Shown here piece after piece: positions 32,677-44,400 of a stretch of DNA of 50,033 nt. Under the pieces are notes generated by a model, which was given only the letters and a program-made list of their open reading frames with translations, was not told the origin of the DNA and did no database searches. Numbering within the stretch: the stretch's first letter is position 1; every line of letters starts with the position of its first letter. Origin of the DNA: Micractinium sp. NFX-FRZ (Eukaryota > Chlorophyta > Trebouxiophyceae > Chlorellales > Chlorellaceae). The translations under genes were made by a program, and so were the position numbers. The DNA lies in assembly GCA_029339195.1 (NCBI GenBank), contig JAPTJF010000453.1, positions 1 to 50,033 of the forward strand, given 5' to 3'.

Positions 32677-35600
32677 ATGGTCTTAGGACAATGCAACCTC
32701 CAAAATCTGGCGCCCGGCTGCGCCCCACCCAGCTGCAGGTGCCCCCGTGAAGGGCTGAGCCGCGACGGGCACTGCGGCACCCCCCGCACGCCCCGCTCCC
32801 CCGTGACATGCTCATCTCACAGCCCCCGCATCTCTCGCCGCCGCTGGGGCGCGCCCCACGCGGCACCCACAGCCGCGGCAGAACCCTTGGCGCCGCCCAC
32901 GCCTGGCGGCGGCGCGGAGCGCTGCTTCAGCAGCAGCAGCAGCAGCAGCCCCGTCAGCCTGAGCCTGGAAAATGACGCACCGTCACAGCAGCAGCAGCCG
33001 GCCGGCAAGCCGGTGCACGACTGCGTGGACATCATGACGCAGGTGGGTGCTGGCCCACCTCGGCTCGCCCCACGCACGCCTGGTACCGCTGCCGCTGCCG
33101 CCGAACCCTGTCCCTCGCACTGCCCGGCCCATCCTCACCGCCCCGCCTTGCATCCCCCGCAGTCTCTGGCAGTCAACCTGACCCTGGATGAGTTCCGCCA
33201 GCTCAGCAGCAGCAGCCTGGCGGGGCAGCTGGCGTCGAGCGCGGCGCCCGCCGCGCAGCCCGGCGCCGGCGCCGCCCTCTCCTCCCTCTCCCACCTCACC
33301 ATCTCCTCTTCTGACCTGGAGAGCATGGAGCTGTGCAACCACTGCCGCTACCCATGCTACCTTAGGTGTGGCGGGGAGAGGCCAAGGGATGGGGAAGCCT
33401 GCCCTTGCATTGTCTGCCCGGCGATGCCGCGGCGTGTGGCTTCGGGCCGCATCCATTCCGCAACCGGAATCTTGCCTCGAGTGTTGGTGCAGCCCGTCCC
33501 TGCCTGCCCTGCCATGTGGCACTAATGCGATCCAACATGTCCTGCACCGTACCATCCGCCCTGCAGCGCCCTGGCCCTGCCTGCCTGCACCCCGCGCACC
33601 GCGTGCAACCTGCGCGCCTGCCCTCCCGCCTGCCGTGCTCACCCTCCCTCAATGTGCCCCGCCCCCTGCGTCGTGCAGCGGCATGCCCGCCTGTGAGGCG
33701 TCGCACTACCTGCAAATGTGGGACGCCGACGCCATCCTGAAGCCACGCGGCTTTGACGCCGCCACCAGCCTGCGCCTCCACGGGGTTGCAGGTGCGTGCG
33801 GCAGCGGGTGTCCGCATGCCCTCTTACAGGCGGTTCTGTGCGCTGCGGTCAGCAGGTGGCCCGGCGGTTGGGAGCCAGCGCTGCCGGCACCTTGGGTTAC
33901 ACACCCAGCAGCAGCTGCGCCCATCAGCCGCCAAACTGACCCCACCCGGCAGCCTGTCACCCGGCCACAACCGCCAGCGCTGCTTGCTGCCCTGCAACAC
34001 TGCTCTGCTGCTGCTGCTGCTGCTGCCCCCGCCCCCACACCCACCCGCAGACTCCCTCTGCCCACCCTGGCCCGCACCTCCCCTCCCGCAGACATTGCGG
34101 CGGTGTCCTCCGGCGGACGCGCCAACGGGCGGTGGAAGCCTGACAACCAGGACAGTTTCCTGGTGCAGCCAACCGCCTCGTCAGCAGGCGAGGCAGGCGA
34201 GGCAGGCGCAGGCACCGGCACCTCTGCCGCCGCCATCGGCGTGTTTGACGGCCACGGCCGGCTGGGCGCCTCTGCCGCCGCCATTGTGCGGCAGGCGATG
34301 GCCGAATGCCTGGCGGCGCTGCGGCACACGGAGGCAGCGGCTGCGGCTGCGGCGGGCCTGCAGGGCGCGGCCTCCCTGCTGGACAGCTGCTTCTCTGCGG
34401 CAGACGCGGCCATGGAGGTGGGTGGGGGTGGGGGTGGGGTGGGAGGCCTTGGTAAGTGGAGCTACGAGCCGTGTTGCTGTAGGTGGCTTTGTAATTGGTT
34501 GAGAGGTGTGATTTGTGGAGGAAGGCATCCTGGCATGCGAATCGATCTCCCTTGGCTGCCCTCTCCATGCCGGCGGGGCGCCAGGACTGCTGCCCCTCCT
34601 CTTGTTTCCTGTGCAGCCAGCTGGCCCAAGGAACCAGCCCCTCACCCCCCACACCCCGCCCTGCCCTCGTGCCCCGCCTCTGCAGGCCTCTGGCCGCGAC
34701 TTCTCAAAGAGCGGCTGCACCGCTGTGCTGGCGCTGCTGGACCGCGACAGGTGGGCGGGGGGAGCGGCCTGGGTGGGCCGGGGGTGCTGGGAGGGGGGTG
34801 CTGGGGGATGGCAGCTGGGGGGCGGAAGATGCGGGCGGCAGCGGCGCGAGGGTGCAGCAGCTGCGCGCGCATGTGCACCCTGCCTGGCAGGGCAAGCCGG
34901 TGACACCCCTGCCGCCCTCACATGCCCCTAGAGCTAGCCAGCCAGGCCCGGATTCAGTTCCTTTCCCAGCTCTCCCCCTCCCTCCTGGCCCCTCCACGCC
35001 GCTGCAACTCGCTCCCGCACCCCACCCACCCAAATCCGTACACTCCGCTCCACCGCCCCTTTGCAGCGTGTCTGTGGCGTGGGCCGGCGACAGCCGCGCC
35101 GTGCTGGGCGTCTGCGACACCTCCGGCACCCTGCTGCCCTCCCCCGCCGCCTCCCTCGACGCCAGCTCAGCAGCCGCCAGCTCAGCAGTCAGTACGGGCA
35201 GCGCCTCGTTTGCCTCTGCCTCCAGCGTCAGCCTGTCTGCGGGGTCGGACAGCTACGACGGTTACGTCACCCCGCTGTGCGCCGCTGTGCCGCTCACAGA
35301 GGACCACAAGCCCGACAAGTGAGCGGCTGGGCTGTGGGGATTTAGAGCGGGTGGCAGAGTGGGTGGGTCCGGCGGCGGCTTGAAGGGCATGTGGGTGGTA
35401 GAAAGGGTGGGAGAGCGGGTGGGTCAGGCAGGGAGGGCTGCGTCGAGGCGCTCCTACCTTTGCTCTCCCTTGGTGCACGCCCGCCCTCCACCCGCACGCT
35501 CGCCCGCTTTGTAACCCTACTGCACTGCTGCGCACCTTCCTCCCCCCCCGATGTTGCACCCCCACGGAGCGTGAGCGCATCTCCGCCGCAGGCAGGGCTG

Positions 35601-36742
35601 GCCACTGACAGCTTTGCAGCCCCCCCTACACCAACCCACGCGTCTCTTTCCCTTCCACGCCCCCGCAGGCCCACGGAGCGTGAGCGCATCTCCGCCGCTG
35701 GCGGACGCGTGACCCGGCTGGCCACCGACCGCTTTGGCAACCCCGCGGGCCCCTTCCGTGTGTTTGTGCCTAACTGCTGGAGCCCGGGGCTGGCGCTGAG
35801 CCGCGCGTTTGGGGACACACGTGAGGCCGGGGGGCAGGCGGAAAGCAGGCAGCGTGTTGGGATGGGGAAGGGGCGGTAGCACAGCGCTGGCAGATGGTTG
35901 TGGTTGGTTGTGTTGCTCCACCTGCACATGCCGCCCCGCCTGCCCACGTTGCCTCCCTACCCACCTACTGCCTGCTCATCTGCCAGACCCCAACCACACC
36001 CCTGCCTGCCCCTCCCACCCCACCCCCTCCTGCAGTGGCCGCCACAGTGGGCGTGACCTCCAAGCCCGAGGTGACGGTGCTGCCGCTGCCCTCGGCCCCG
36101 CAGCCGCCGCCTGCCAGCCAGGACATGGCCACGCTGGCCTCCTCTGGGGTGTCCAACGGCAGCACGGCCTCCTGCTGCTCACTGGATGCCAGCGGTGACG
36201 GGGCAGCTGCCGCCAGCGGCGAGCGCCACGTGCTGATTGTGGCCAGCGACGGCCTGTGGGAGTGGGTGTCAAACGGCACGGCGGTGGCCATCGCGGCGGC
36301 GGCAGGCAGCGGTGAGTGCCATGCATTCTTGGGGCAGGGTCGGGTGGCGACCCTCTCAGCCAGCGCTGGGCTGTGGAAGCGGGTGCATGAGTGGGCACCG
36401 TCTCAGCCAGCACTCGGCTGCGGGCCCTGTGAAGGAGCGGGAGGGGCGGCGGTGCTGCTGGATGCCTCCCTGGGGTCGGCTGCCCAGGAGGGCTGCGCCT
36501 CGTCTGCGCCCCCACGCCATCTGCAGCCGTTGCCGCAGCTCTGCATCCCCGCTTCCCACCTTTCCTTGCCGCCTCCCACCAAACCCCCTCTGTCTCCGCC
36601 CCCTCTCCCGCCCCCCCCGCCCCCTGCAGCCGAGGACGCTGCGCACGCGCTGGTGGAGGCCGCCCAGAAGCAGTGGGCGGTGCGCTACCGGGGGCGGAAC
36701 TGTGATGACATCACCGTCGTCTGCGCCTTCCTCGACCGCTGA
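32677..36742 (+). CDS. PP2C-family (PPM) Ser/Thr protein phosphatase
   Basis: Nine exons (32677-33042, 33163-33365, 33679-33791, 34092-34417, 34686-34750, 35067-35318, 35669-35820, 36036-36311, 36630-36742) give 621 residues. The catalytic domain starts near residue 228 and has the PP2C motifs in order: WKPDNQDSFLV, GVFDGHGRLGASA, SGCTAVLALL, VAWAGDSRAVLGV, AVPLTEDHKPDKPTERERI, AAGGRVTR, GLALSRAFGDT, VASDGLWEWVSNG and CDDITVVCAFLDR. The Asp residues that hold the two Mg/Mn ions (in NQD, DGHG, SDG and CDD) are present, so it should be active. Ser/Ala-rich insertions interrupt the domain. The N-terminal 227 residues are low complexity plus a cysteine cluster (ELCNHCRYPCYL then GMPAC) that might bind metal. 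ATG 32677 was chosen; the frame is open further upstream without an ATG. The substrate is unknown. Confidence 0.93.
35560..35625 (+). pseudogene. Relic copy of PP2C exon 7 start
   Basis: CCCACGGAGCGTGAGCGCAT at 35560 is identical to the start of exon 35669-35820. The copy then diverges and has lost about 12 bp where the exon encodes GGRVTR. It sits about 110 bp upstream of the true acceptor, inside the intron. Confidence 0.9.
36359..36425 (+). repeat. Relic copies of PP2C exon 8 segment
   Basis: GCCAGCGCTGGGCTGTGGAAG (36359 onward) resembles the exon 8 segment at 36242 that encodes ASDGLWEWV. A further partial copy begins near 36401. Both lie in the intron following exon 36036-36311. Confidence 0.65.
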
Positions 36743-36853
36743 GAGCCAGACACGTCCGCGCCTTCCTCAACTGCTGAGAGCCAGACGCGTCCGCGCCTTC
36801 CTCAACTGCTGAGGGCACAGGCGCGTCTGTGCCTTCCTTGACCGTTGAAAGCC
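36723..36853 (+). repeat. 35-bp tandem repeat of the PP2C stop-codon end
   Basis: Units start at 36723, 36758, 36793 and 36829. Unit 1 holds the final codons and the TGA stop (AFLDR, stop). The next two are near-identical copies, each with an in-register TGA; the fourth is more diverged and shortened. The first is coding; the others form the start of the 3' UTR. Confidence 0.95.
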
Positions 36854-38475
36854 ATAGGGGAGCGGCACCCGCGCAGACCCCAAAAGCCGCCGTCACAAGA
36901 TGGGGCTCGGCACATGCCCTGAAACCATGCCACCCCGCCTATTGGCTGTGCGTGGCACACTGGCAGCACGCGGCCCGGCGCGCACCTGAACACCAAACCC
37001 GCACTCTCGCATGCACTACCCATTTCTGAGTTTTGACATCAGGCTGTTCCCTCCGACCCCCAAACAGTTTTGCACCCACGTTTTCTTGTTTTGTTTCTTT
37101 TTCATTGTTGTACCACCACCTCCGCATCCATCCGCACCCATCGTACACCAATGCACGATGCCCTTGCGCCCCCATGCTCCCAACAACAGCAGCAGCAGCA
37201 GCCTGCCCCCGTTGCAATCCACCAAGTTTTTTTCTCGCATCGGGGTCCCCCCCCAGTCCCCTGTTTACAATGCGTGCCCCCTGTCGCCGCACTTGGCTGG
37301 CTCCAGCGCCCCTTGCCACCCCCCTATGCAGATGCGCCCAGCCCCCAGCACCCTTTCCCCGTGCGCCTGCGCCTGATCCACCTGCCCTGCACGTTTTCCA
37401 CACACCCTGCCGTCCTACGCCTTTCATGCCTCACCGCACCCGTGCCGCCGCCCCCTGCCCCCTTGTTGCGGCAGCGGGCCGGCGCTTGGCCGCCGCTCCC
37501 CCCATGCCGCCCCCAAAGGTTTGCCGCCACCGCCCCTTGCCTCTCCCCTCGACAAGTCTCTGTCCCACGCCATACCTGCAATGCACCCGAGCCTTCTCCG
37601 GCCTACCCGCCGCCCGCCTGCGCCAGGCGCCTGCGCACGCACAGTGCGCAGATGCAAAGAAGCCACCTGGCGCGCCGCGCGGCGGGCGAGCACATTTTTT
37701 ACTCTGCCAGTCTGCCCTCTGATTCATGGGCCCCGCGCCTCCCCTCTCCACACCAACCGACTGCTGCTGCTGCCCCGTATGTACGCCCCCCCGCCACCCC
37801 CCCCCCCGCCGCCCCCTGTCCTTGCGAGCAACACTGCGCAACACCGCCACCCCCATGCCCTCTCCCTTTGCACCCCCCTGATTTTCTTCCCCACTGCCTC
37901 TCCCTCCCAGCCACCGCCCTTGCCCTGCCCCCGTCCATTGTGCCCTGCCCCGCTGTGCGGCAGCCCCCGACGTCTTCTCCCCTCCCAACTTCCCCCACCA
38001 TCTGCGCTGCCGCAGTTTTCTGCCTCGAGTGAGCATACGCCTTTTCTTAGGCAAACAGCTTTCATGCCGCACACCTGCATGCCAATACTTGCACCACCCA
38101 CCGCACTGTAAAATATGATTTCCATGCTCCCTTGAAGGCTGCAGGGGCCAGGCCCCCGCTTGCTGCGCCTGCCCTCTCTGGAAAAACTGCAAGTGCAACA
38201 GTGCCAATGCGTGCGGGGTGCTCAGCGCCACCAGCCTCTCTGCCACCGCACGGGTCTGCCTCTCGTCTGTTGCATTGCGCATGCGTGAAGTGTCAAAGCA
38301 CATGCCTCTGTCTGGTCAAACGCACCAGCGCGACAGAATGGGGCGGAGCCTTCAGCTTGCCTTTTATGTTTCACAGTCTGAACAGCGTCACAGTCAGGGC
38401 AGGGGGGCAGCACGGATGCATGCAAGTGGAGGGACCGGTGCGCTTGGCACATCAAGGCCCTGAGCGCGCGGGTGG
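36854..38475. other. Convergent intergenic region, C-rich on the plus strand
   Basis: This long gap between the PP2C (+) and VPS50 (-) stops holds both 3' UTRs. From about 37040 to 38030 the plus strand is strikingly C-rich and G-poor, which leaves long Pro/Ala-rich open frames that I regard as compositional. A plus-strand TGTAA at about 38105 and a minus-strand TGTAA (TTACA at about 37264) are candidate poly(A) signals; if both are used, the 3' UTRs overlap antisense. Confidence 0.5.
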
Positions 38476-41400
38476 TCAGCCGCCCCAGCCGCCCTGGCCC
38501 CCCACGGCCATGGCGCGCAGGTCCGCCTCCACCTGCGCCACCAGGGCGGCCTTGTCCCGCTTCTTCAGCCCGCTGCTCTCAGCGATGCACCCAGTCAGCG
38601 CCAGCACCTGAGGACACGAGGGCAGGGGGCCAGCGGGGCGGAAGGGAGAGGTGAGAGGGTGCGCCTGGGCATGTGGTGGTGTGAAGGGGGGCACCCCGCT
38701 CCCAACTGCCCGTCCGTGCGCTCATTTGAGCCGCATCCCACTCCCCTGTTCTTCCCCATCCTGCGCCAACACAGCGCCCGCCCTGCCCACCTGCTGCGCC
38801 GAGTACTCTGGGTGCGTCTGCGCCCAGTGCGGCAGCTCGGAGAGCGGGATGTAGAAGGCCTTGACGTAATTGTCCACCAGGCGCAGCGCACCCGCGGCCT
38901 GCACCCCGGGCGGCAGCACGTGCGCCAGCGCGCGCCCCACGCCCTGCGCAGGCAACAAGACAAGAGGTGGGGACAGGTGGCAGTTAGGCAGGTGGGCACC
39001 ATTGGTACAGTTATAGCCAGCATCGTGGGCTGGGGCGGACGCAAGTGCAGCAAGTGAGACCGGCCCACTGGATGGTCGCTGCCGGCCGCCTGCTGCTGCT
39101 GTTGCCACATGCGGCGGGGCACGCTGTTGCCGTCGCACCAATCCTCCTGCGCAACCACAACCACCCCAGCTTGCAGCTGGCACCACAGGCCACAACCCCC
39201 AATCTGTGTTGTGTGCCGCCCAGCCAGTCGATTGCAGACTTCTGCGCCTGCCCAACCTCCTGGGGCACCCCCAGCCCCAGCACCACGCCTGCAGGTGCAG
39301 CCGAAGCGCTTCACCCAAAACCCTCTGAAGCCCCACGCCGTGACACGAACATGTGTGACCTGCCCCCGTCATGATGCCACCCACCTGCAGGTCCAGCGAC
39401 ATGCCTGCCCGCCCCTCCAGGCTGCACCGCCGGCAGCGCGAGAAGCCCTCCAGGCAGGCCTCCGCCACGTGCGCCGCCGCCGCGCCCCACAGCCGGCTGG
39501 CGGCTGCCGCATCCAGGCTGGGCACCTGCGAGTGGGGTGGGCAGGTTATAGGTGGTGGGCAAGTGCAGGAAGGGGACGGAGGAAGGAGGCAAGAGCCACG
39601 GTAAGGTGCATGCTGTGTGGCGCTGCTGCTGCCCTGCACACAGCACTGGGCTCAGCCCACTGGGCTCAGGCTGAGCCAGCCCCAGCCCCATGCCCAGCCA
39701 GTATACTCCAGGCCTGGACCCATACCAGTGCCAGCCTGTCGTGCGCCAGCTGCAGCCTAAGTGCCAACACATCCACCCAGCCCACAGTACCTTGTGCAAC
39801 TGGTGTGCCCCAAACACCTTGCACAAAGCAAGGCCCTTTCACCCCTGGCCCAATGCCCACCTGTGCCAGCCTGTCGCGCAGCAGCTGCAGCTGTCGTGCC
39901 AGCTCATCCACCCAGCCCCCGTGCCCCGTGGGCGGCTCGCTCAGCACCCAGCTGGCCGCCCCCAGCCGCTCCGGCACCCAGTGCAGCGGCAGCAGCAGGC
40001 GCACACCTGCAGGTGAAGGGCAGGTGGGCGGGGCAGCAGGGCAATTGGACGTGCCAGAGGCCAGGCCTGTAAAGGTTCTTGCCAAGCAGGCAGCCAAGCA
40101 GGCAGGCAGGCACTCCCGCAGATGCGCACACACGCAGCTAACCACGGCTGCAATTGCCGTCCCTACTGGAGGGCGGCTACTGCGATGCCCTCCCGCCCCA
40201 GACCTGCCTGCTCAGCTGACCACACCTCAGTATCACCAGCCAGATCTATAAAGCACATGACCACACCCACCCACATGGCCAAAACCAGCCACCCCCACCC
40301 CCACCCCCTCCCTCTCACCCGCACGCACCACCAGGTCTCTCAAGTCCTCTGCCGCCCCCACGGTGCGCGACAGGAAAGAGTCCAGGGCGGCTCCCTCGCC
40401 AGGCGGCAGCGCGTGTGCCAGCGCCCCCCGCGCGCGCTGCAGCTGCGTGGCCACCGCAAGCAGCGACTCGGCTGCTGTGGTGCGCTCCAGCAGGCCGTAC
40501 AAGTTGCCCGCATTGCTGACAACGCTGATCTCAGCGGCGGGGGGCAGCGGCAGCGGCATGCCCGCCGGCGCCCCCGCCAGCCCTGCTGCCGCTGCCGGCG
40601 CGCCATTGGCGGCAGGCGCTGCGCCCGCGCCTGCTGGGCCCACACCAGGTGCCCCCGCCGGGCCGCTGCTCACACCCGGGAGAGTTCGTCGGAAGTACTG
40701 AGCAGCACTGCTACTGCTGCTGCTGCTGCTGTTGGGCACCGCCGCCGGCCTGGCCCCAGCCTGCCCTGCCGCTGCCGCCGCCGCTGCTGCGCTCCCCGCG
40801 GCCGGCGGCGGCTCTAGCGCCCGCGCAAGCCGGGACCCCGGCTGGGCAGCAAACAGCTGGCGGTACTTGCCGATGCTGTCTCCTGAGATGCGCACCAGCG
40901 TGGCCCGCAGCCGGGGCGTCAGCGCTGCATCTGTCGCACCCGCCCCACCGGTACCGCCAGTGCTGCCGCCGCCCATCAGGCTGCCCAGCGTGCCCTGCTG
41001 CTGCTGCGGGTGCTGCTGCTGGTGCCCTGCTGCCGCCGCCTGCAGGTATGCCAGGCTGGTGTCGCTGAAGGCCACAAACACGTGGAGCATGTAGAGGTCA
41101 AACAGCTCGCAGAGGCCGCCAAAGATGGCGGGGGCGGCGGCACGCAGCGGCCTGCATGGTGAGGGAGGTGGGGAGAGCGGGGTGGCAGGTCAGGGAGGAG
41201 GGCTTGCACGAAGGGGCTTGCATGTTGTGCATGGGGAAAGGATCAGGCACGCCGGCAGCAGCAGCACCAGCTTGAATAGTCATGAACACAAGGTGCCAAG
41301 CCCCAGGCCTTGCCCCTGCACAGCTCTGCCAGCTCATCCTGCCCACCCCGTCTTGTCAGCCCCCATCAGCGTGCCACCAGAGCGCCAAGTAGTCCTCTTC

Positions 41401-44400
41401 CAATTGCACGCAATGCGTCCCACCCTCACCGTGCCAGTCCCAAGTGACCGTGCTCCTATTCCAGATGACCCCATGCCCTTAAAAATACATCTGCCTATGC
41501 CCTCACTCACCGCATGAGTGCTGCATAGTCCCTCATCCACTTGTACATGCGCCAGGAGGCGTTGGTGACGGCGGGCGGCGGGTCACCGCCGCTGCGGCCG
41601 CCCCAGCTGTGGCCGTCGCTGGCGCTGCACACCTGCTGCGTGTCCTCGTCGATGAAGTCACCTGGAAGGGGGCAAAGTGCAAGTAGCAGGGAGGGTCGCA
41701 TACAGAACAGAACAACATATGTCAAGTGAAGCAAGCTGGCTGGCTGGACCTGCAGCAACTGCATGCGCCTGCCATCCGGCCACACACCTGCACTCGCTCA
41801 CCATGCCTCCTGTGCCCAGTGGCATGCACGCGCAACCCGCCCACCCACGAACTGCACACATCTTCTGGCTCATCCCACCAGCTGCAGCACACGCCGTGCG
41901 CTTGCCCCGCCTCCCAGCAACAACCAGGTGCAACACAAAACACCCGCACTGGCACCGGCAACTCCTCCTTCCCTTGGCCCCTTCACCCCACTCACCATAC
42001 ACATCCTCTGGCTCATCCAGCAGCAGCAGCTCCCCATCCTCCGTCCCTCCGCCCCCGCTGGCGCCCGCCTCTGACTGCTCGCTGCCGCCGCCCCTGCCTC
42101 CGCCAGCACCAGCCGAAGGGGTGCTGCTGGCGGTGCGTGGCACGCCATACTCATCCACCTCCAGCGCCCGCCCTGCCTGGCTGTCGTCCAGCCCGCTGCC
42201 TGCCGCCCCGCCAAAGCCCAGCTGCGGCATGCCGCCATGGCGCCGCCGCGCACGCGGCGACGACTGCCGCCGCCATGGGTTGCCGCTCACCACCAGCTGC
42301 TCGAAAGGTGGGAAGCCGCCATTGCTGGCGAGGCCTGCACCGCCGCCACCGAAGCGGACGGCAGGCATGCCGCTGGCGCTGCCGCCGCCAGGCCCCGTCC
42401 CCACCTCGTCGCTGCTGCTGCTGCGCTGCGTCAGCACGTCTGCCAGGCTGGGCAGCTGGGCGGGCAGCCGCTTCCACACCTCCTTGTCAAGCATGGAGGC
42501 CAGCGCCTGCGGGGTGGATGGAGCAAGGAGGGGGTGGGAAGGGAATGAGCGAGGTCACGCTTAATGGCAGGAGGGGTCTAGGCAGGCAGAGCAGAGTCAC
42601 TGAGTGAACGCATTCTAACCCCACAGCCTGATCTCGACGCTGAGCCGTGATAGAGGCGGATACACATGGCAGCGCTTCTTCACCCACCCATAACCTCCCC
42701 CGCTCACAATTATGCAGACAACCTCCACGCGATGTTGGAGTGGCGGTAATGGCGAAACAAGTGCGCTCTGCCCCATCCCACCATCCACAGCTATACAAAA
42801 ACCCACCTCGATGTTGGAGTGATGGTAGAGACGGAAGAACTTGGCGCTCTGACGTTCAAGCAACGCCCGCAGCGAGGCGCACTCGGCGCCCGAGAACGAC
42901 TCCCCCACCGCCAGCACGCGCTGCGTCCAGTCCATGACCTGAGACATAGTTGGTGGGGCAAGGTGAGGGCAGTGCGGTGAGCAGAAGCACAGGTAGGGGA
43001 GGAGAGCACTCTGCATGTCTCCCATGGCCTGCACCAGCCCAGGGTCAGCAGTAGGGCCCCGGGGGGTGCGCCCACTGGCATGGTGTGGGGCAGAGGGAGA
43101 GGGAAGGGAGGGAGGGCGGGGAGGCAGCAGGGTCTAGTTGTGCGTCTGGCTGGACGGTGAGCGCTTGGCGTGGAGGTTGGACCGTCACCTCAGCAACGCA
43201 AACCGGTCCATCAATGCAAACCTTTTGCCAGACTGGCATGCAGCTGGGCGCCACAATGCTACGCCCCCCCCACCCGGCCCTGTGACTAGCAGCCCCAAGC
43301 ACGGCTGCCAAGCTAGTGCTGCATGGCATCATGCTGCAATAGGGTAGGGTAGGCAAACCCCGGCACACCACACCTGCAGGAAGTGCTCCCCCTCAAAGGC
43401 TGCAGGGCTGCTGAGCAGCACGCCAATGCGGCGCGACGCCTCCTCCCAGATCAGCTTCCGCCCAGAAAGCAGCCCGGTGTGCACCGCCTGCGGCACGGGT
43501 GCAGGCAGGAGGAGCAAGGGGGCGCGGTTGAGGCGGGGGATAGCTAGGCAGGAGGGGGCAGGCAGGCAGGCCAGCAGCAGCGCGAGGCTACGCTTGTGGG
43601 TGAGCACGCTGGCTGATCCACCAGTGGTGCAGCATGTAGCCCCGCCACCGCCCTCTTGACACCCCACCTGCCCACCCCCCGCCACCCACCTGCAGCACCG
43701 AGCCCCACTCCGCCTCGTCCGACGCCCGCGCCTCCAGCTCTTCAAGCTCTGAGGCTGTTCCCCGCTGCAGCTGCAGCCCCATCATGGCACGCCCCGTGAC
43801 CGTCACATCATCGCTGCCTGGGGAGCCCAGCGGGGGCAGCGCTCCGCCGCCCTCTCCCGCAGTCGCATCGGCATCCGAGTCTTTCGCCGCCAGGCCATCG
43901 CCAGCGCCTCTGCTCTGCAGCCGCTCCGCCAGCGCCCGCCGCGTCGCCGCCAGCGCACCCGCTTCGGCTGCGTGCCGCTCCAGGGCTGCCTCATGCCAGC
44001 GCACCATGTGGAAGTGCGAGACCAGGATGTCGAAGAGCACCATGAGCACGCGGGCCAGGCAGGTGCGGAAGAGGTCGGAGGGCAGGAAGCGCACCAGCTC
44101 CTGCGGGGGAATGGGAGGAGGGGGAGGAGCAGGGGAGGGTCACGTGAGGAAGCAAACCAGCTCTGGGAGGTGGGACGGTGGCAGGGTGGACTGTTTGGGA
44201 GTGGGGGCCGAAGGCGTTACAGGGCAGGAGCACATGATAGGAGCACATACAACTGAAGAGTGGGAAGCACAGCCGGCAGAGGACAGATGTGCGCGCCTGC
44301 CTTCCTGCCACGGTCGGCGAGCGCTCCGTTAAAGGCACGACCCTTGGGCTGGCACACACCCCCTTCCTGCCATTCCTGCCTGCCTGCTCTCATCCCAACC

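Noticed and set aside
37070..38032. 320-codon Pro-rich plus-strand frame in the convergent gap
   Set aside because: The region is C-rich, which removes stop codons. The product is almost all Pro/Ala/Ser/His with no domain, and lies in the expected 3' UTRs.
37431..38303. 290-codon minus-strand frame in the same gap
   Set aside because: It is the complement of the same biased sequence (Gly/Arg-rich) and lies beyond the VPS50 stop, with no homology that I recognise.
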